In this document: positions 41,754-53,248 of the stretch, piece after piece
Numbering within the stretch: the stretch's first letter is position 1
How the letters are laid out: each line of letters opens with the position of its first letter
The notes under the pieces: generated by a model
Told to the model about the DNA's origin: nothing
The model's input: only the letters and a program-made list of their open reading frames with translations
Databases searched by the model: none
Made by a program: the position numbers and the translations under genes
NCBI GenBank assembly: GCA_001931905.2
Contig: MSJI02000915.1
Location: forward strand, 104,603 to 168,602
From: Cladosporium sp. IMV 00045
Lineage: Eukaryota; Ascomycota; Dothideomycetes; Cladosporiales; Cladosporiaceae
Direction of reading: 5' to 3'
Length of the DNA stretch: 64,000 nucleotides

Positions 41754-42338
41754 GCTGGTTAGGAGGGTACGAACTTGTGGGTTAGTGGCTGTTCAAATTG
41801 CCTTGGAATAAGTGCGACAACCATAGCTGCCTAGACTGCAAATTCTTAGTTTTTGCTACGCAATCAATCTGCGGTCTCCCAAAGCGGCCAAGGAGATGCG
41901 ATGCATGCAGGCTGTGTGCATCGTTTGGCGAGATGGCGTCTGCTTGTAGGAATCTTCTATCCTTGGCCGGGCCCGCATACATTCAGCAATCCTGGGTCGA
42001 CTCCACAACAAAAGGTCTAAGCTCTTTACTCGATGCACATGTGCGTATCTGTAACGTGTATGCATAAGACACGGACCTTGCAATGATCTCAACTGCTGAC
42101 TCGAATGTTGTAGTGTTGCTTATCGGCAGCTATATACCTTGACGTTAGCACGTCGTTCTATCCGCAGGCATGGTTCTATTGAAAGGCTCGATGGCGTATT
42201 TCGATCTCTTCTACCGCAACCGTGTATATTTCTTGATTCGAACGTCAGCAGTCTGGTGCTGCTGTCACTCTGCCAACGCGACTTCTCGATCTTTGTTCCC
42301 AGCCTCTAATCACTGTTCACCAGTTCACCAAACCAGAA
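41754..42338. other. Intergenic, copy 2
   Basis: 585 bases, aligned to 22,768-23,353. No gene seen. Confidence 0.5.
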
Positions 42339-44419
42339 ATGAGTACTCACAGCAAGATCGTCGCCAAAAGGCGTCAGCTCTCGCTCGTAGGCGTATCTCA
42401 ACCTGAGCGGTCAAAACTGGTCGACGACAATAGCTTGCTGCATGACTATCAGATCGTAGAGAAGCAGCCGGTGCAAACAGCCGTGCCTCTCAATACGACG
42501 CTGAGCATTATCGTGCACTTTGCCACCTGGACCTTCGCGGGCCTCTACTTCCTACAGCGAACTCGAAGTCTCTATCTGGATATTTCGACGTGGGCAATGG
42601 TTATCTACCTCTGTGAAGCTAGCATGGTACTCCAAGAGTTCCACAGTGCCATTGAGCTATCATTCTCCCTATTCGGGTCAAGCAAGACCATCACACAATC
42701 GCAATATGTCTTAAAGGGCAAGAGCGCACCAAAAGTTCATGTTTTGGTAACGTGAGAGACCCCCTAATGTTACTGAATAGATGTCCCTGCTGACTACCGC
42801 ACAGCGTCTGTGGAGAGAACGTGGAGGTCATCATGGATACAGTCGCAGCCGGAGCACGTCAAGATTATCCTGCAGATCGATTTCAGGTGTTTGTCCTGGA
42901 TGACGCCGCCGACGAGAAGCTTAAACAGGCGATCGAGGTGTTCAATCGGTCAAAACCGGTGAATGGGCTCAATTTTCACGACGTGATATACTTGGCCAGA
43001 GAAAAGAAGTCAAGCCAGCGCCACTACTATAAGTCAGGGAACCTACGCTCGGGTCTAGAGCTCACAGAGTCAAGTTACGGCTCTTCCGAGTTCTTCGCGG
43101 CTCTGGACGCAGACATGGTGTCTTCAAAGGATTGGCTCTCTAGGACAGTTCCTCATCTTGTCAAACAGCCTGACGTGGCGATTGTCAGCCCACCACAGAT
43201 GTTCTACAACATTCTCGATGATGATGACCTTGCTCAAGATTCAAATGCCTTCTCTCAGATTCTAGAGCCCAGCCGGGATCAATTTGGCTGCAGTCAGTGT
43301 TCGGGCTCGGGCTACGTAATGCGACGTAGTGCTTTGTCTACCATTGGCGGTTGGCCTTTAGCCAACATTGGAGAAGACATCCTGTGTTCGTACTTATTGC
43401 AAGAGCAAGGGTGGAAGTCGAGATACATACCAGACCAAGTCCAATATGGCTTGGCTCCGGATTCGTTCCATTCCTACATCAGCCAACGCATTCGATGGGT
43501 GAGATGCTACGACTCTAAGGTCTTTCTAGAGTTCCACCGTCGCTGACATTGCATACAGACCCGAGGCAGTCTTCTTATTGCCCAACACTTCCGCATGTTC
43601 TTGCCGTACCTTCGTCGAAATGGGAAGATATCTCCTCTTCAGCGAGCATTCTCGATGTCATCGGCAGTAAAGACTTATATCACACCTTTACTGGCAGCCT
43701 CTATTCTCGGCATGCCGCTTTGCATGATGGCTCTCCAACTCGGAAATCTGAATCGGCCAGAGAGGAACCACTGGGCAGCATTGGCCTTAGCTGGGTACAT
43801 GCTCGCCTCAACATGGTCGAAGAGACTTGTGTACTATCGACTGGGCAGCCAAAATGTCTCTAACATGGGTTCCAATCGCATCTGGACCTCACCCTGTGAG
43901 TGTGATGAAAAGGAAGCTTTGAGAAGAACTCGCTGACTCTATTCAGTCAATGCTTATTGTACCTTGAGATCTCTTGTATCCGATCCCGGTAACACGAGTT
44001 TCAAAGTTTCTGGTACTTTCGCCTCTCCAGCTGATGAAAGATCAGCCAAAAATCGCAAGTCACTCCAGGCACGCATGTCGAGCACGAGCATGATTCTATA
44101 CACCGTTTACTTCACCGTGGCATCGACCGTGCTAGCCTCATTTCTACTATTTGCTGCACATCAACGTATTAAACTTGGGGATAGGACCTACTTGTACACT
44201 GGTGCAGCGCTTCGGTTAGTGGAAATCGTCCTTGCGGCTTCTGTTCCCGTTCGCTACATGTTATTACCGCCGACAGTTCCTGAACGTCGTGAGCTACTTG
44301 AGAAAGACGAAATGGGCGTATTTCGATCGCGCAAGTCTGGATGGACTATAAGAAGTGGAGGATCGAAGATCAAGCTTCCACTGCAGATTGCCATAGTAGT
44401 GTTGTTTGACTGGCTCTGA
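42339..44419 (+). CDS. Family 2 processive glycosyltransferase, membrane-bound (copy 2)
   Basis: Four exons (42339-42751, 42805-43498, 43559-43895, 43947-44419) give 638 residues. This is two more than copy 1, through a 6-nt insertion near the end of exon 3 (SQNVSNMGSN against SQNNMSAN). The Asp-Asp, DxD, GED and QRIRW motifs are unchanged, and all splice sites correspond. Differences are enriched in the loop after the first Asp pair and in the C-terminal membrane region. Confidence 0.85.
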
Positions 44420-44824
44420 ATTGATCCGGCCAAAAGAGCGAATGAACCGAGTGAGAATGGCTCAAGACAGCATCATACGAGCCATTCTTTTGCCAAGTTT
44501 AACACATCCATTTGCTATCATGTAGTTTCGTTTATAAACCTGCCTTGCTTGATCGTTGAGAAGCTTGGGAGACATGATGAGGTTTACTTCGTTTGTTGAG
44601 GAGCTGCTCGGTGCGGACGTGGAGCTCATTGACGATCTGTAGTCTATGCAATAGTTAGTATTGATATCGATAGTCCGTGATCTATAGATTGATCTTGCCG
44701 CCACGTAGCTGCTTGGACCTTGAAGGATATGGTCAAGGATAGCCTGATTCATACTAAAGTTCCCAGTGCACACCCAAGTGCTTCTCAGCCGCTCTAGGCC
44801 CCATACCACACACAGTCACAGACT
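44420..44824. other. Intergenic, copy 2
   Basis: 405 bases, aligned to 25,429-25,836. No gene seen. Confidence 0.5.
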
Positions 44825-46306
44825 ATGGCAACCCCAAAGATGGGTGTACTGAGGAGCATAGAGTCTCACATCCTACCGTCTACGAACATTCTATCATACG
44901 GTACACCTTCGGCATCGGTAGCGATTCTGGACGAGCACGGGGTCGAAACTCACGTCTTCACCATGGGATCGAAAAACTCTGAAACGCGGTATCTTGCCGA
45001 CAGTGTTACCAAGTCTTTCACCGCAGTCGCGATCGGTCGACTCGTCGATGAAGGTCGCCTAAAGTTTGACAGTGTCATATCCGACATTGTCGACTTGCAA
45101 GACTTTCTTCACCCTCCTAACTCGACTGGCTTCATTAAGCATATTACGATCGAGAAGCTTCTGGCGCATACATCTGGTCTCGTCCATAATTCAGCATGTG
45201 ACGATCCCAGCAACTCGCCGGACTCTCCAGAGAAGCACTGTTTTCGACTTGAAATGTTTCCAGGAAGCAGATGGTACTACGACAATCACGTGTTTGCCAT
45301 TCTCCAAGTTGTTCTAGAAAGAGCTTGTGCAAAACCAATTCAAAAGGTCATGAGAGACACTGTTGCTGCGCCATTAGGCTTGAGTCGGACGGTATGGAGT
45401 ACAGAACCACCTCTAAACGATGCCGACTACACTACTCCGTACAAAGAAGGACGGCGGATGTCTTTCTCAAGGATTCCTAACGAACATCTAGCTTCGAGAG
45501 GCCTATGGACCACGCCTTCGGATCTTTTGAAACTTATGTTAGCGTTGCAACAAAGCCTTCTGGGCAACGATTCTTTCTTGCAACCAGCTACTACAAGATA
45601 CATGCTACAAAACTCAGGGATCCAACTGAGACCCAGTCCTGATTCAGAGTTTGCCTGCCTCGGTATGTACGCATCTCCAGGGGTGTTGGCACATCGCGGA
45701 TGTTGGTACCTGGGAGGCTATCACAGCTACATGTTCGGCTTCCACGGATCGGATATGCCAGACCTAGGGGAGACTTCATGCGCCATCATGACCAACTCGT
45801 TCGTTGGATCGAAGGCAATACGCACATTGGTGAATGGTATCATGTACATGAAACGGTGGCCACGACAGAAGCAAATGCCTGGAGCTCTCGGAGCCGATTC
45901 CAGCATACCATGTCATGCTCCGGAGGGGACTGCGATCGATCCACGATGGGAAGATTGGATTGGCAATTGGGTGTCGTGGCTACGGCGCAGATGTGAGTAT
46001 CTCGAATCGGTACCTGCCCACTCTGACACACTGCTGACTCACACCTTAGGGTCTTTGATAAAGGTCGATGGGCAGCCAATGTTCAAGTATGGAGACATGA
46101 ACGCTGTGACCCTCAGACGTGCCGCGATGCCTGTCATGCGGCTCGGTGGCGGAAAGAGCGAGGTCACGTTGACATCTCCTGAGCTCCCCAGAGTTGCAAT
46201 ACGCTTGACTTGGTTAGACGAAGAGCGCGTGATCGAAGTGTTTGGATTAAGCACTTTACTTCTGAGACGAGAGACGCCTGAAGTGATGCCCACACCTCCG
46301 TCGTAG
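44825..46306 (+). CDS. Beta-lactamase/transpeptidase-fold serine hydrolase, intact (copy 2)
   Basis: 493 residues in one exon. It has the class C beta-lactamase/penicillin-binding layout: SVTK nucleophile motif at Ser60-Lys63, a Tyr152-Asp-Asn154 second motif, and an AHRG segment (His290-Gly292) in place of KTG. There is no signal peptide. Fungal members include esterases, amidases and transacylases used in secondary metabolism (for example LovD-type), as well as uncharacterised peptidases. The enzyme lies downstream of the GT2 gene and could act on a product of the same set. A 40-nt GT...AG interval near the C-terminus resembles an intron but breaks the frame, so I leave it in. Confidence 0.82.
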   Translation: MATPKMGVLRSIESHILPSTNILSYGTPSASVAILDEHGVETHVFTMGSKNSETRYLADSVTKSFTAVAIGRLVDEGRLKFDSVISDIVDLQDFLHPPNSTGFIKHITIEKLLAHTSGLVHNSACDDPSNSPDSPEKHCFRLEMFPGSRWYYDNHVFAILQVVLERACAKPIQKVMRDTVAAPLGLSRTVWSTEPPLNDADYTTPYKEGRRMSFSRIPNEHLASRGLWTTPSDLLKLMLALQQSLLGNDSFLQPATTRYMLQNSGIQLRPSPDSEFACLGMYASPGVLAHRGCWYLGGYHSYMFGFHGSDMPDLGETSCAIMTNSFVGSKAIRTLVNGIMYMKRWPRQKQMPGALGADSSIPCHAPEGTAIDPRWEDWIGNWVSWLRRRCEYLESVPAHSDTLLTHTLGSLIKVDGQPMFKYGDMNAVTLRRAAMPVMRLGGGKSEVTLTSPELPRVAIRLTWLDEERVIEVFGLSTLLLRRETPEVMPTPPS

Positions 46307-46682
46307 TCCACCATTGTTTGTATCCAGGCCAGATAAATCGAAGATTCCAGTTTCCTTGTTCCGAGACTCCAGGTTCCATGGCGAAGCAACGACATGAGGT
46401 GAATGCTACTAAAGCCAAGTTCCTACACGTGAATGACAGTGACTGGAACCTTGCAACATAAGACATTTCGCAGACAATGTCTCGCATTATTGACAAAGAA
46501 CTCTATATGCATTCACGACCATCTTTCACGTCTGAGACATGGAACCCACATTCACAGACCATCGATATATTTGATCAACCTCCAATCAGTACCAAACCAA
46601 TGAACCCTCAAATTAACCATTCCCAAATCCAACAAACCCAACCCCAACAACAGCATCAACACCCCAAAGAAACCAAAATATC
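46307..46682. other. Intergenic, copy 2
   Basis: 376 bases, A/C-rich toward the Ser-rich gene. No separate gene seen. Confidence 0.5.
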
Positions 46683-47386
46683 ATGTCCTCTCCCACTCAA
46701 TCATCATCCTCACCATCGCCATCACCGCCATCATCGCCATCGTCAAGATTATCATCACTATCACGATCTTCATCATCCTCGCCTTCTCCCTCATCCTCTC
46801 CCTCCCCCTTCCCCTCAGCCTCAGCAGCATACATCAACCTGATCCGTAGCGCTGAAGGCGCCATCGCCACTGACATCAAAGACCTGCGCGCCCGAGTGGC
46901 GCACATGGAGCCCACGCTCAACTACGCCGTGGCATGCGCTGGATACGACGAAGCGAGGAGATTGCTCGTTGCCGAATTGCAGCGTTCTATTGATGGCATT
47001 AGGGAACAAATCGGTCGGCTGGCGAGAAGGTTGGCTGATGAGAGGAAAGGGAGGAGGTGATGAGGAAGAGTGAGGCGAGGAAAACGACCAAAGCGATTAA
47101 ACCAACTCGAAGACTTCCCCAGCAGGGAGTATCGAAAGGAACTGCCGTGCCGAGACATTCGACGACCCGAAAACTGATCTTACACGTTCGAAAACCCATG
47201 AAGATGCAATTGCAGGAAGTGCAGCGCAACGTGGCACGTCCTCAAGGCTTGATCGACCATCTTCCGGCTATCAATGATGTCGGGGAGCTGCAGTTGCATG
47301 GAGACGTTCATGAGAGTACGGTCGAGTTGGTGAGGGCTCGGTGGGAATATTTGAAGACAGGATCGTTTGGAGGGAGAAGGAATTGA
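46683..47386 (+). pseudogene. Ser-rich hypothetical protein, frameshifted (copy 2)
   Basis: The frame opens at 46683 with the same Ser/Pro-rich start, 18 bp longer than in copy 1. It stops at 47058-47060 right after the KGRR segment. The remainder, including the C-terminal helical part, stays open in another frame to 47386 and still resembles copy 1. One base is missing against copy 1 near 47,056. The truncated product would be 125 residues. Conservation downstream of the break suggests a recent loss. Confidence 0.72.
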
Positions 47387-47574
47387 CGCATGGCGTTGTC
47401 AGAGATGTTCTGGTTAGATCTATCGTGCGCTCTGGGTCATCGATAGGAGTTTGCATTCTGTGGCGTCATCAGTCACAGTGCTTCTGAGTAGTCATCGTAC
47501 GAGAAATTGAAAGAGAATCCAAACAAGAGAATGTTATCTGATACCACATAATCCAGTGGAATAGATAAGCAACA

Positions 47575-49387
47575 CTACACTTTCTCCCCGGCAACTCTCA
47601 ACCGCTCATCCTCCTCCGCAAACCTTCTCTCCTTCTCCCTCTCCTGCTCCTCCTTCTTCGCCACCAACTCCCTGCAAAACTTGCTATTCGCGCGTATCCT
47701 ATCGCCAAACCTCAAAAACATAAACGGAATAACCCCCAAAGCAATACTAATGAACCCCAACAAGCTGCACGCCCACGCAATCCCCAGCGTCTCATACATC
47801 GGCCGCGCCGCGAAAGGGAGGATGACAGCGAACAGGCTCCTAGAGCAAGAAGCGGCGGCCATGGCGCTGGCGGAGAAGATCTCGTAAGCGTCGACGAGGT
47901 AGTTGAGCAGGGCCATGAAAATGAGGAGGTAGGCGATGCCGAAGGGGATGGCGGAGAGAACGGGGACGATCCAGTGCACGGAGGGCGTGGCGGTCCAGCC
48001 CAGCCAGAACATGGAGATGGCGAAGAGGGGAGCGCCGAGACAGGCTAGTGGTACGCGACGATATTCTTCCTTGCCGTACCAGGAGGGGCGGGGGGTTTTG
48101 TTGCTTGCGCGTTCCAGGTAGCCGTCCCACCAGAGGTAGGTCAGGCAGGAGATGATGCTGCCGATGCCGATGGGGAGGAAGGCTAGGCCTTGTTCGCCGG
48201 CTGTGAAGCCGTAGACGCCTGTGAAGATGATGGGGTAGGCTTGGAGGAGCACTGGGAGCGCTGTATCAGGGTCTGGTATCTAGATGGCAAGGTGAGGGAA
48301 GGCGGGGATACGACGTACTGTAGAAAATGGCATAAACCAGAGACAAGTATAAACAGCTGCACAATACGATCCCTTCGAATAAGAACATGCGAATCGGCCT
48401 CGTCAGAATGACGACTAGGAGCTCATGCAGATCTCTCTCCTCAAGCTCTGTGGGCGCAAACACATTTTGTTTTCCTTCCTGTTTTCTAATTCTTTTTGCT
48501 TTATCCTTCAAGACGATCGGGCCATAAGTCTCAGGCACAGCGAGGAGGAAAGGCCACGTGACCCCAGCAATAATAAGCTGCAGCCAGTACACCCATCGCC
48601 ACGAGACGACTGCGATGTAGCCTGACAGTACAGGACCAAGGATAGGACCCCACGTCGTACACGCCATAAAGATGGCCATGGCCCGACCGCGAGACTTCGG
48701 TGTCTTATATATGTCCGCGTATATACCTCCAATGATGGAAATTGGGGTGCTGGCGCCTGTACCAACAAGAAACCGCATGACAATCAACCCTGACCATGAA
48801 GGAGACAGTGCACAGCCCAGTGTGAAAGCTGTGTAGAGGACGAAAGTTGAGATCATCACGATCTTGCGGCCATAAGTTTCGGAGAGAGGGGAGAAGAAAA
48901 GAGGACCCAAGACGTATCCAACCAAGTATATGGAAGTTGGCAATACGAGTTGAGACTGGTTGGTGACGTCGAAATGTTCAGACGTCTGCGTGGAAGCTCC
49001 AGTAGCGATGGAGGATCCGATTGTGCTGTTCATGACCATCAACATGCCCGTGATGGTCACGTAGAGCTTCTTCGCTCGCGACCAGCAGTAGGGGTTGAGT
49101 GGGTCATTGCGGCCGAAAGATACAATCTTCTTGTCGTCCTTGGGCTCTTGCTCAGGCTTGCTTCCATTGTCCTCACGTCCATCATTGCTTGTTCGCGAGG
49201 AAGACTTTCCAGAGAGATCTCCAGAGTTGTCTGCTTTCTCGAGGTCAAGTTGCTTTGTGATGTCGGCTTTGTTTACGTTGTCTCGTGTTGAAGTCCTGGA
49301 AATTGTTCTGACTAGATTGAGTGGGATTTGACCTCTGGAGGTGCTATTTGATAGCGGAGCCCCATCTTCGGAGTTTGGCATCTTCAA
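47575..49387 (-). CDS. MFS drug:H+ antiporter-type transporter (copy 2)
   Basis: Two exons (49387-48319 and 48251-47575) of the same lengths as copy 1 give 581 residues. The C-terminal exon differs at only two residues near the tail. The first ~95 cytoplasmic residues carry most changes. The membrane core, SETYGRK loop and intron position are unchanged, so both copies should encode working transporters. Confidence 0.88.
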
Positions 49388-49841
49388 TTCACGGTTGGGG
49401 CGAATATGCCATGTCTTGAGGCGCGTTGGGGAACCTGAAGGTCAACCTTTGGCGATATAGCACAGAGACGGTCAGTACAGAATGAAGTGTCAGGCAAAGG
49501 TCTCGCCATGAGTCTGGGAAACATGATTGATCAAACATATGCAGCAGCACGGCATTCGGCACAGTATCAAGCATTTCTCTCGTTCGTCAGCGTAATGGGT
49601 GATAGCATTAGAGGGGCCAAGATTCCAATACCCGCGGTTAGCTGCCAAAAGCGGCAAGTTGTCGATCATTTTGGCGCCGGTAACGGGGAAACAGTTGGGG
49701 ATCTTGGGGGAGAAAGCCCGCACGCATTTTGCTGCATGCGCGATACTATGTCGACGCCCTTTGACATGTCGGAGTCCAAAATGCTTGTGAATTCCGTCGT
49801 CGTTGCTTGTTTGGTAATTGAAGCCGCTGTTATTTTCTCAT
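49388..49841. other. Intergenic, copy 2
   Basis: 454 bases, aligned to 30,364-30,815. No gene recognised. Confidence 0.5.
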
Positions 49842-50420
49842 CTATGCTTCCAGGTTAATACCACGGCCGAATCTGCCATACAGTTCGGCTTTGAGCTCGC
49901 CCATTTCCTCGCGCAGCTCACCCAATTTCTCTTCGAGAGCTGTCACCTCATCATTGATCTTCTCCACCGAAGCCGAAAGGCGCTCCTGCACCTCAGGGAG
50001 CGGTAATGAGTAGAAAGAGTCGCCAATTTTGTATCTATGAATCCATGAGTACTTTTGACATCGCGGATTTTGCATGCTTCAAGCACTCACGGTACTTTCT
50101 CGTCCTCATCTGCGAGCTCCAGCTCGGATGAGATCTCTTCCAGATCTTCCTTGTCTTTCTGCGTGGTTGTTAGCTTCCATAAGGGACTCCGCGTGTCGTC
50201 AAAGCTTACCTGTTTGGTTTTCAAGTCATCCTCGAGCAGCTTCTCCTTACTGTGCAGGCGGCTGAAACGGTTGATTCTGTCCTGGTCTTCCTTGCGGACT
50301 TCCTTCTCCTCGCCCATCGCCTCCTCCTCCTCCTTGGACAACTGGCGAGGGGTCAGAATTTTCAAGTACGGCCAGATCGAGATCCTGTTGTGTACTTACC
50401 ATGCGCCTTGACAGAGACAT
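49842..50420 (-). CDS. PFD4: Prefoldin subunit 4 (copy 2, complete)
   Basis: Four exons (50420-50400, 50341-50210, 50158-50091, 50034-49842) give 137 residues, normal for the subunit. Exon 1 is a 21-nt starter (MSLSRRM) followed by GTAAGT. The joined protein reads RRMLSKEEEEAM..., then a DQDRINRFSRLHSK helix, the LADEDEKVPYKIGDSF beta-hairpin region built across intron 3, and the second helix ending LYGRFGRGINLEA. It is the chaperone component that delivers actin and tubulin chains to CCT. The copy boundary (50,345) falls inside intron 1, so exon 1 here is the only one in the window. Confidence 0.92.
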
Positions 50421-51015
50421 TGTGTGTGGTGGTATCGAAGAAAAAGATGATTGTCTGACTGTAATGTGTTTGATGGCACGGATATCGAAATGTTTCGAAA
50501 CAGCCTCGCCGGCCTCTCACGCCGCGCCACACTGTGGCGGTGCTGGAGCGGGGTTTCGACTTCAGCTTGTGTTGAGCTTGAGCGATCGTCTTGTCAAATT
50601 ACCAACGCAGTTCATGCCTTATTTCTCACGACTTGAGCAAATACACTTCCTCGTTCAAATTAGTTGCTTGAAAAATATCAAAATCATCAAACAATTTGTA
50701 TCCGCCAAGCACGATGTGACTCGACTTTCGAGGCAGCTTCGAAGCAAGATCTTAAGTACTTCACTTGCACGTGGCTAAACCATACCCATGTCTCTGGCCG
50801 GATTCGAGTAGCTCACCTTATCTATGCCATTCGCGAGCTTCGCTCACATTGAGCGTACCGATCGACATGGGGGTAAGTGATAAGCTTTCACCGGCTATCT
50901 GTGTATACAAGTACATGTGCAACACAAGGTAAAAGGGGGCGCCTCTACCTGGCGTACTCCGCATGTCTTATCCTTCTCTCCCTTTCTCAACCACTACACG
51001 TCCGCTATAGAAGTC
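50421..51015. promoter_or_regulatory. Divergent promoter of PFD4 and the permease
   Basis: 595 bases between two divergent starts. The stretch is unique to the right flank of the duplicated block. No other gene seen. Confidence 0.5.
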
Positions 51016-52869
51016 ATGGAGGAGAAGACATCGATCCAGCAGACGCGGCGCGCATCCCAAGATGCCGTCCACGAAGGTCTCGCAAGTGAAGACGATGCTG
51101 CAGTTCTTGCGAAGCTTGGCTACAAGCAAGAGCTGCGAAGGTGAGAGGCGCTTCCGGCAGCATGCAGGACATGATCTGGCTAAGCATTGATGCCCAGAAA
51201 CTTCACCATGATCGAAGTGTTTGGCATAGCTTTCAGTATCATGGGCTTGCTCCCTTCCATAGCCAGCACGCTGGCCTACTCTATTCCGGCCGGACCAGCT
51301 GGGATGGTCTGGGGTTGGTTTTTGGCCAGCATGTTCATCTTCATTGTTGGGCTCGCAATGGCAGATCTAGGAAGCGCAATGCCGACTTCTGGGGGACTAT
51401 ATTGGTAGGTATTACCGTCGGAGTGCATTTGGCCTCCTGCACTAACTTGCACAGGTGGACACACTACTTTGCTTCGCCCTCCACGCGAAACGTCTTATCA
51501 TTCGTAGTCGGCTATAGCAACACCCTTGGCCTCGTCGGAGGAATCTGCTCGATCGACTATGGCTTCTCTCTTATGCTGCTGAGCGTAGCAGTCATCGCCA
51601 CAGACGGCACCTGGGCTCCATCCGAAGGGATAGTGTACGCCGTCTTCCTCGGCTGCGTGCTCTGCCACGGCGTACTCGCCAGCAGTTTCAGCAAAGTGAT
51701 GGGAAGACTCCAGACTGTATTCGTAGTCATGAACTTCGTGCTGATCTTCGCGACCATCATCGCCCTACCTATCGGGCGTGCCAACACGCGCAACGACGGC
51801 GCCTACATTTTCGCCACAACAGCCAACCTCACCACCTGGCCCACAGGCTGGGCGTTCATGATCGCCTGGCTCAGTCCGATGTGGACGATCGGCGCCTTCG
51901 ATTCCTGCGTGCACATGAGCGAAGAAGCCGCCAACGCGACGCGCGCCGTGCCCTTCGGCATCCTCATGTCGATCGGCTCCTGCTGGCTCTTCGGCTTCGT
52001 GCTCGTAATAGTCATCGCAGCCTGCATGACGCCCGACCTGGAATCTCTACTAACCTCCCCCTTCGGCCAGCCCATGGCGCAAATCTACTACGACGCCATC
52101 GGCAAGCGCGGCGCCATCGGTCTCATGACGCTTCTCTTCATCGTGCAATTCCTCATGGGCCTGAGCATCACAGTAGCCGCGTCTCGGCAGACGTGGGCCT
52201 TCTCGCGCGACGGCGCCCTGCCCTTCAGCACCTACATCCGCGTCATCAACCAGCGCCTGGGCTACATCCCGTTCAACGCGATCTGGTTCTGCGTCCTGCT
52301 CGCCATTCTTCTAGGCCTGCTGACTCTCATCGGTCCTGCGGCCGCAACGGCGGTTTTCAGCCTGGCAGTCGCGGGCAACAATCTCGCGTGGCTGATGCCG
52401 ATCTTCGCGCGCGTGGTATGGGGTCAGAAGAAATTCAAACCGGGCCCTTTTCACACCGGCCGCTTCAGCGTTCCTATAGCTTGGACGGCGGTCATCTTCC
52501 TGGTCTACGGTATTGTGCTCTCGATGTTCCCCGTCGGAGGACCGAATCCGACTCCCGATGCGATGAATTATACCGTCGTGATAAACTGTGCGGTGTGGGG
52601 TGGCGCGCTGTTGTACTACTTCGTCGATGCGCGGAAATGGTGAGACTTGTGATTTCACGTTACTGTGCTGCGTTGAGGGTTGAATGCTGACGATGTGTAA
52701 ACTCGACAGGTTCACCGGGCCGAAAATCACACTGAGCGCCGACGACTTGACGGAAGAGCAGCAAGAGGCGCTGAAAGAAGAAGGTCTGGAGGTCCAGATT
52801 GATGCCCCTGCTACTGGAACGCAGAATGCGCCTATCTCTTCTGCTGACAAAAAGGCTGATGCTGCTTGA
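51016..52869 (+). CDS. Amino-acid/GABA permease (APC family)
   Basis: Four exons (51016-51140, 51198-51404, 51455-52639, 52710-52869) give 558 residues. The acidic N-terminus leads to LAKLGYKQELRRNFTMIEVFGIAFSIM, the standard entry of the fungal Uga4/GABA-permease branch. The GSAMPTSGGLYWW motif is formed across intron 2. The SEEAANATRAVPFGI loop and about 12 hydrophobic spans follow. The C-terminal cytoplasmic tail begins with FTGPK, also made across an intron. The likely role is plasma-membrane import of GABA, amino acids or choline-like amines; the substrate cannot be fixed. An ORF without these introns would overrun the true exon ends. Confidence 0.88.
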
Positions 52870-53248
52870 TGGCGTTGGCGGTGATTCTCATATCTGGAAT
52901 TCGATCTCTGGTCATGTTCATTCGAATGGTTTTGATGCACGATTCGCATGCTTTCACTCCCACATGTGCTTACTACAATTAGACAGATGGTGACCTTTAT
53001 TGAAACGTTGAAAACCGTTGTATGTGAATTCTTCGAGCTCGAAGTAACGCTCACTTCAAATAAACTCAAATTATCTACTAGACAATCGTCCAAACAAGAC
53101 AAAAGATCGAAAATGACAAAACGAAACTAAGCCTCAGCTATCCCAAACCCAAGTCCATAGCCACCCTGCCATAATCCCAACAACGTATCCTTAACCATTA
53201 TTCCCAAAACCCACATCCCAGAAATCCATCAAAACGAGAACAAGAAAC
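52870..53248. other. Intergenic, convergent 3' ends
   Basis: 379 bases between the permease and OSBP stops, AT-rich with A-runs. Nothing else seen. Confidence 0.55.

Larger units (their letters stand above)
31340..50345. repeat. Duplicated block, copy 2 (19.0 kb)
   Basis: Matches 13,666-31,319 in order and orientation. It is about 1.35 kb longer, mainly through the NmrA-like gene insertion near 36,770-38,205. Sequence after 50,345 is unique in the window and completes the prefoldin gene. Confidence 0.97.

Noticed and set aside
46010..46050. Possible 40-nt intron in the beta-lactamase-fold gene (also near 27,007-27,046)
   Set aside because: It has GT, a CTGAC branch-like motif and AG, but removal shifts the frame to an early stop, and the unspliced frame continues with residues conserved in both copies.
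51881..52690. 269-codon plus-strand open frame overlapping the permease
   Set aside because: Arg/His/Ala-rich composition typical of a frame-shifted shadow of GC-rich coding sequence.
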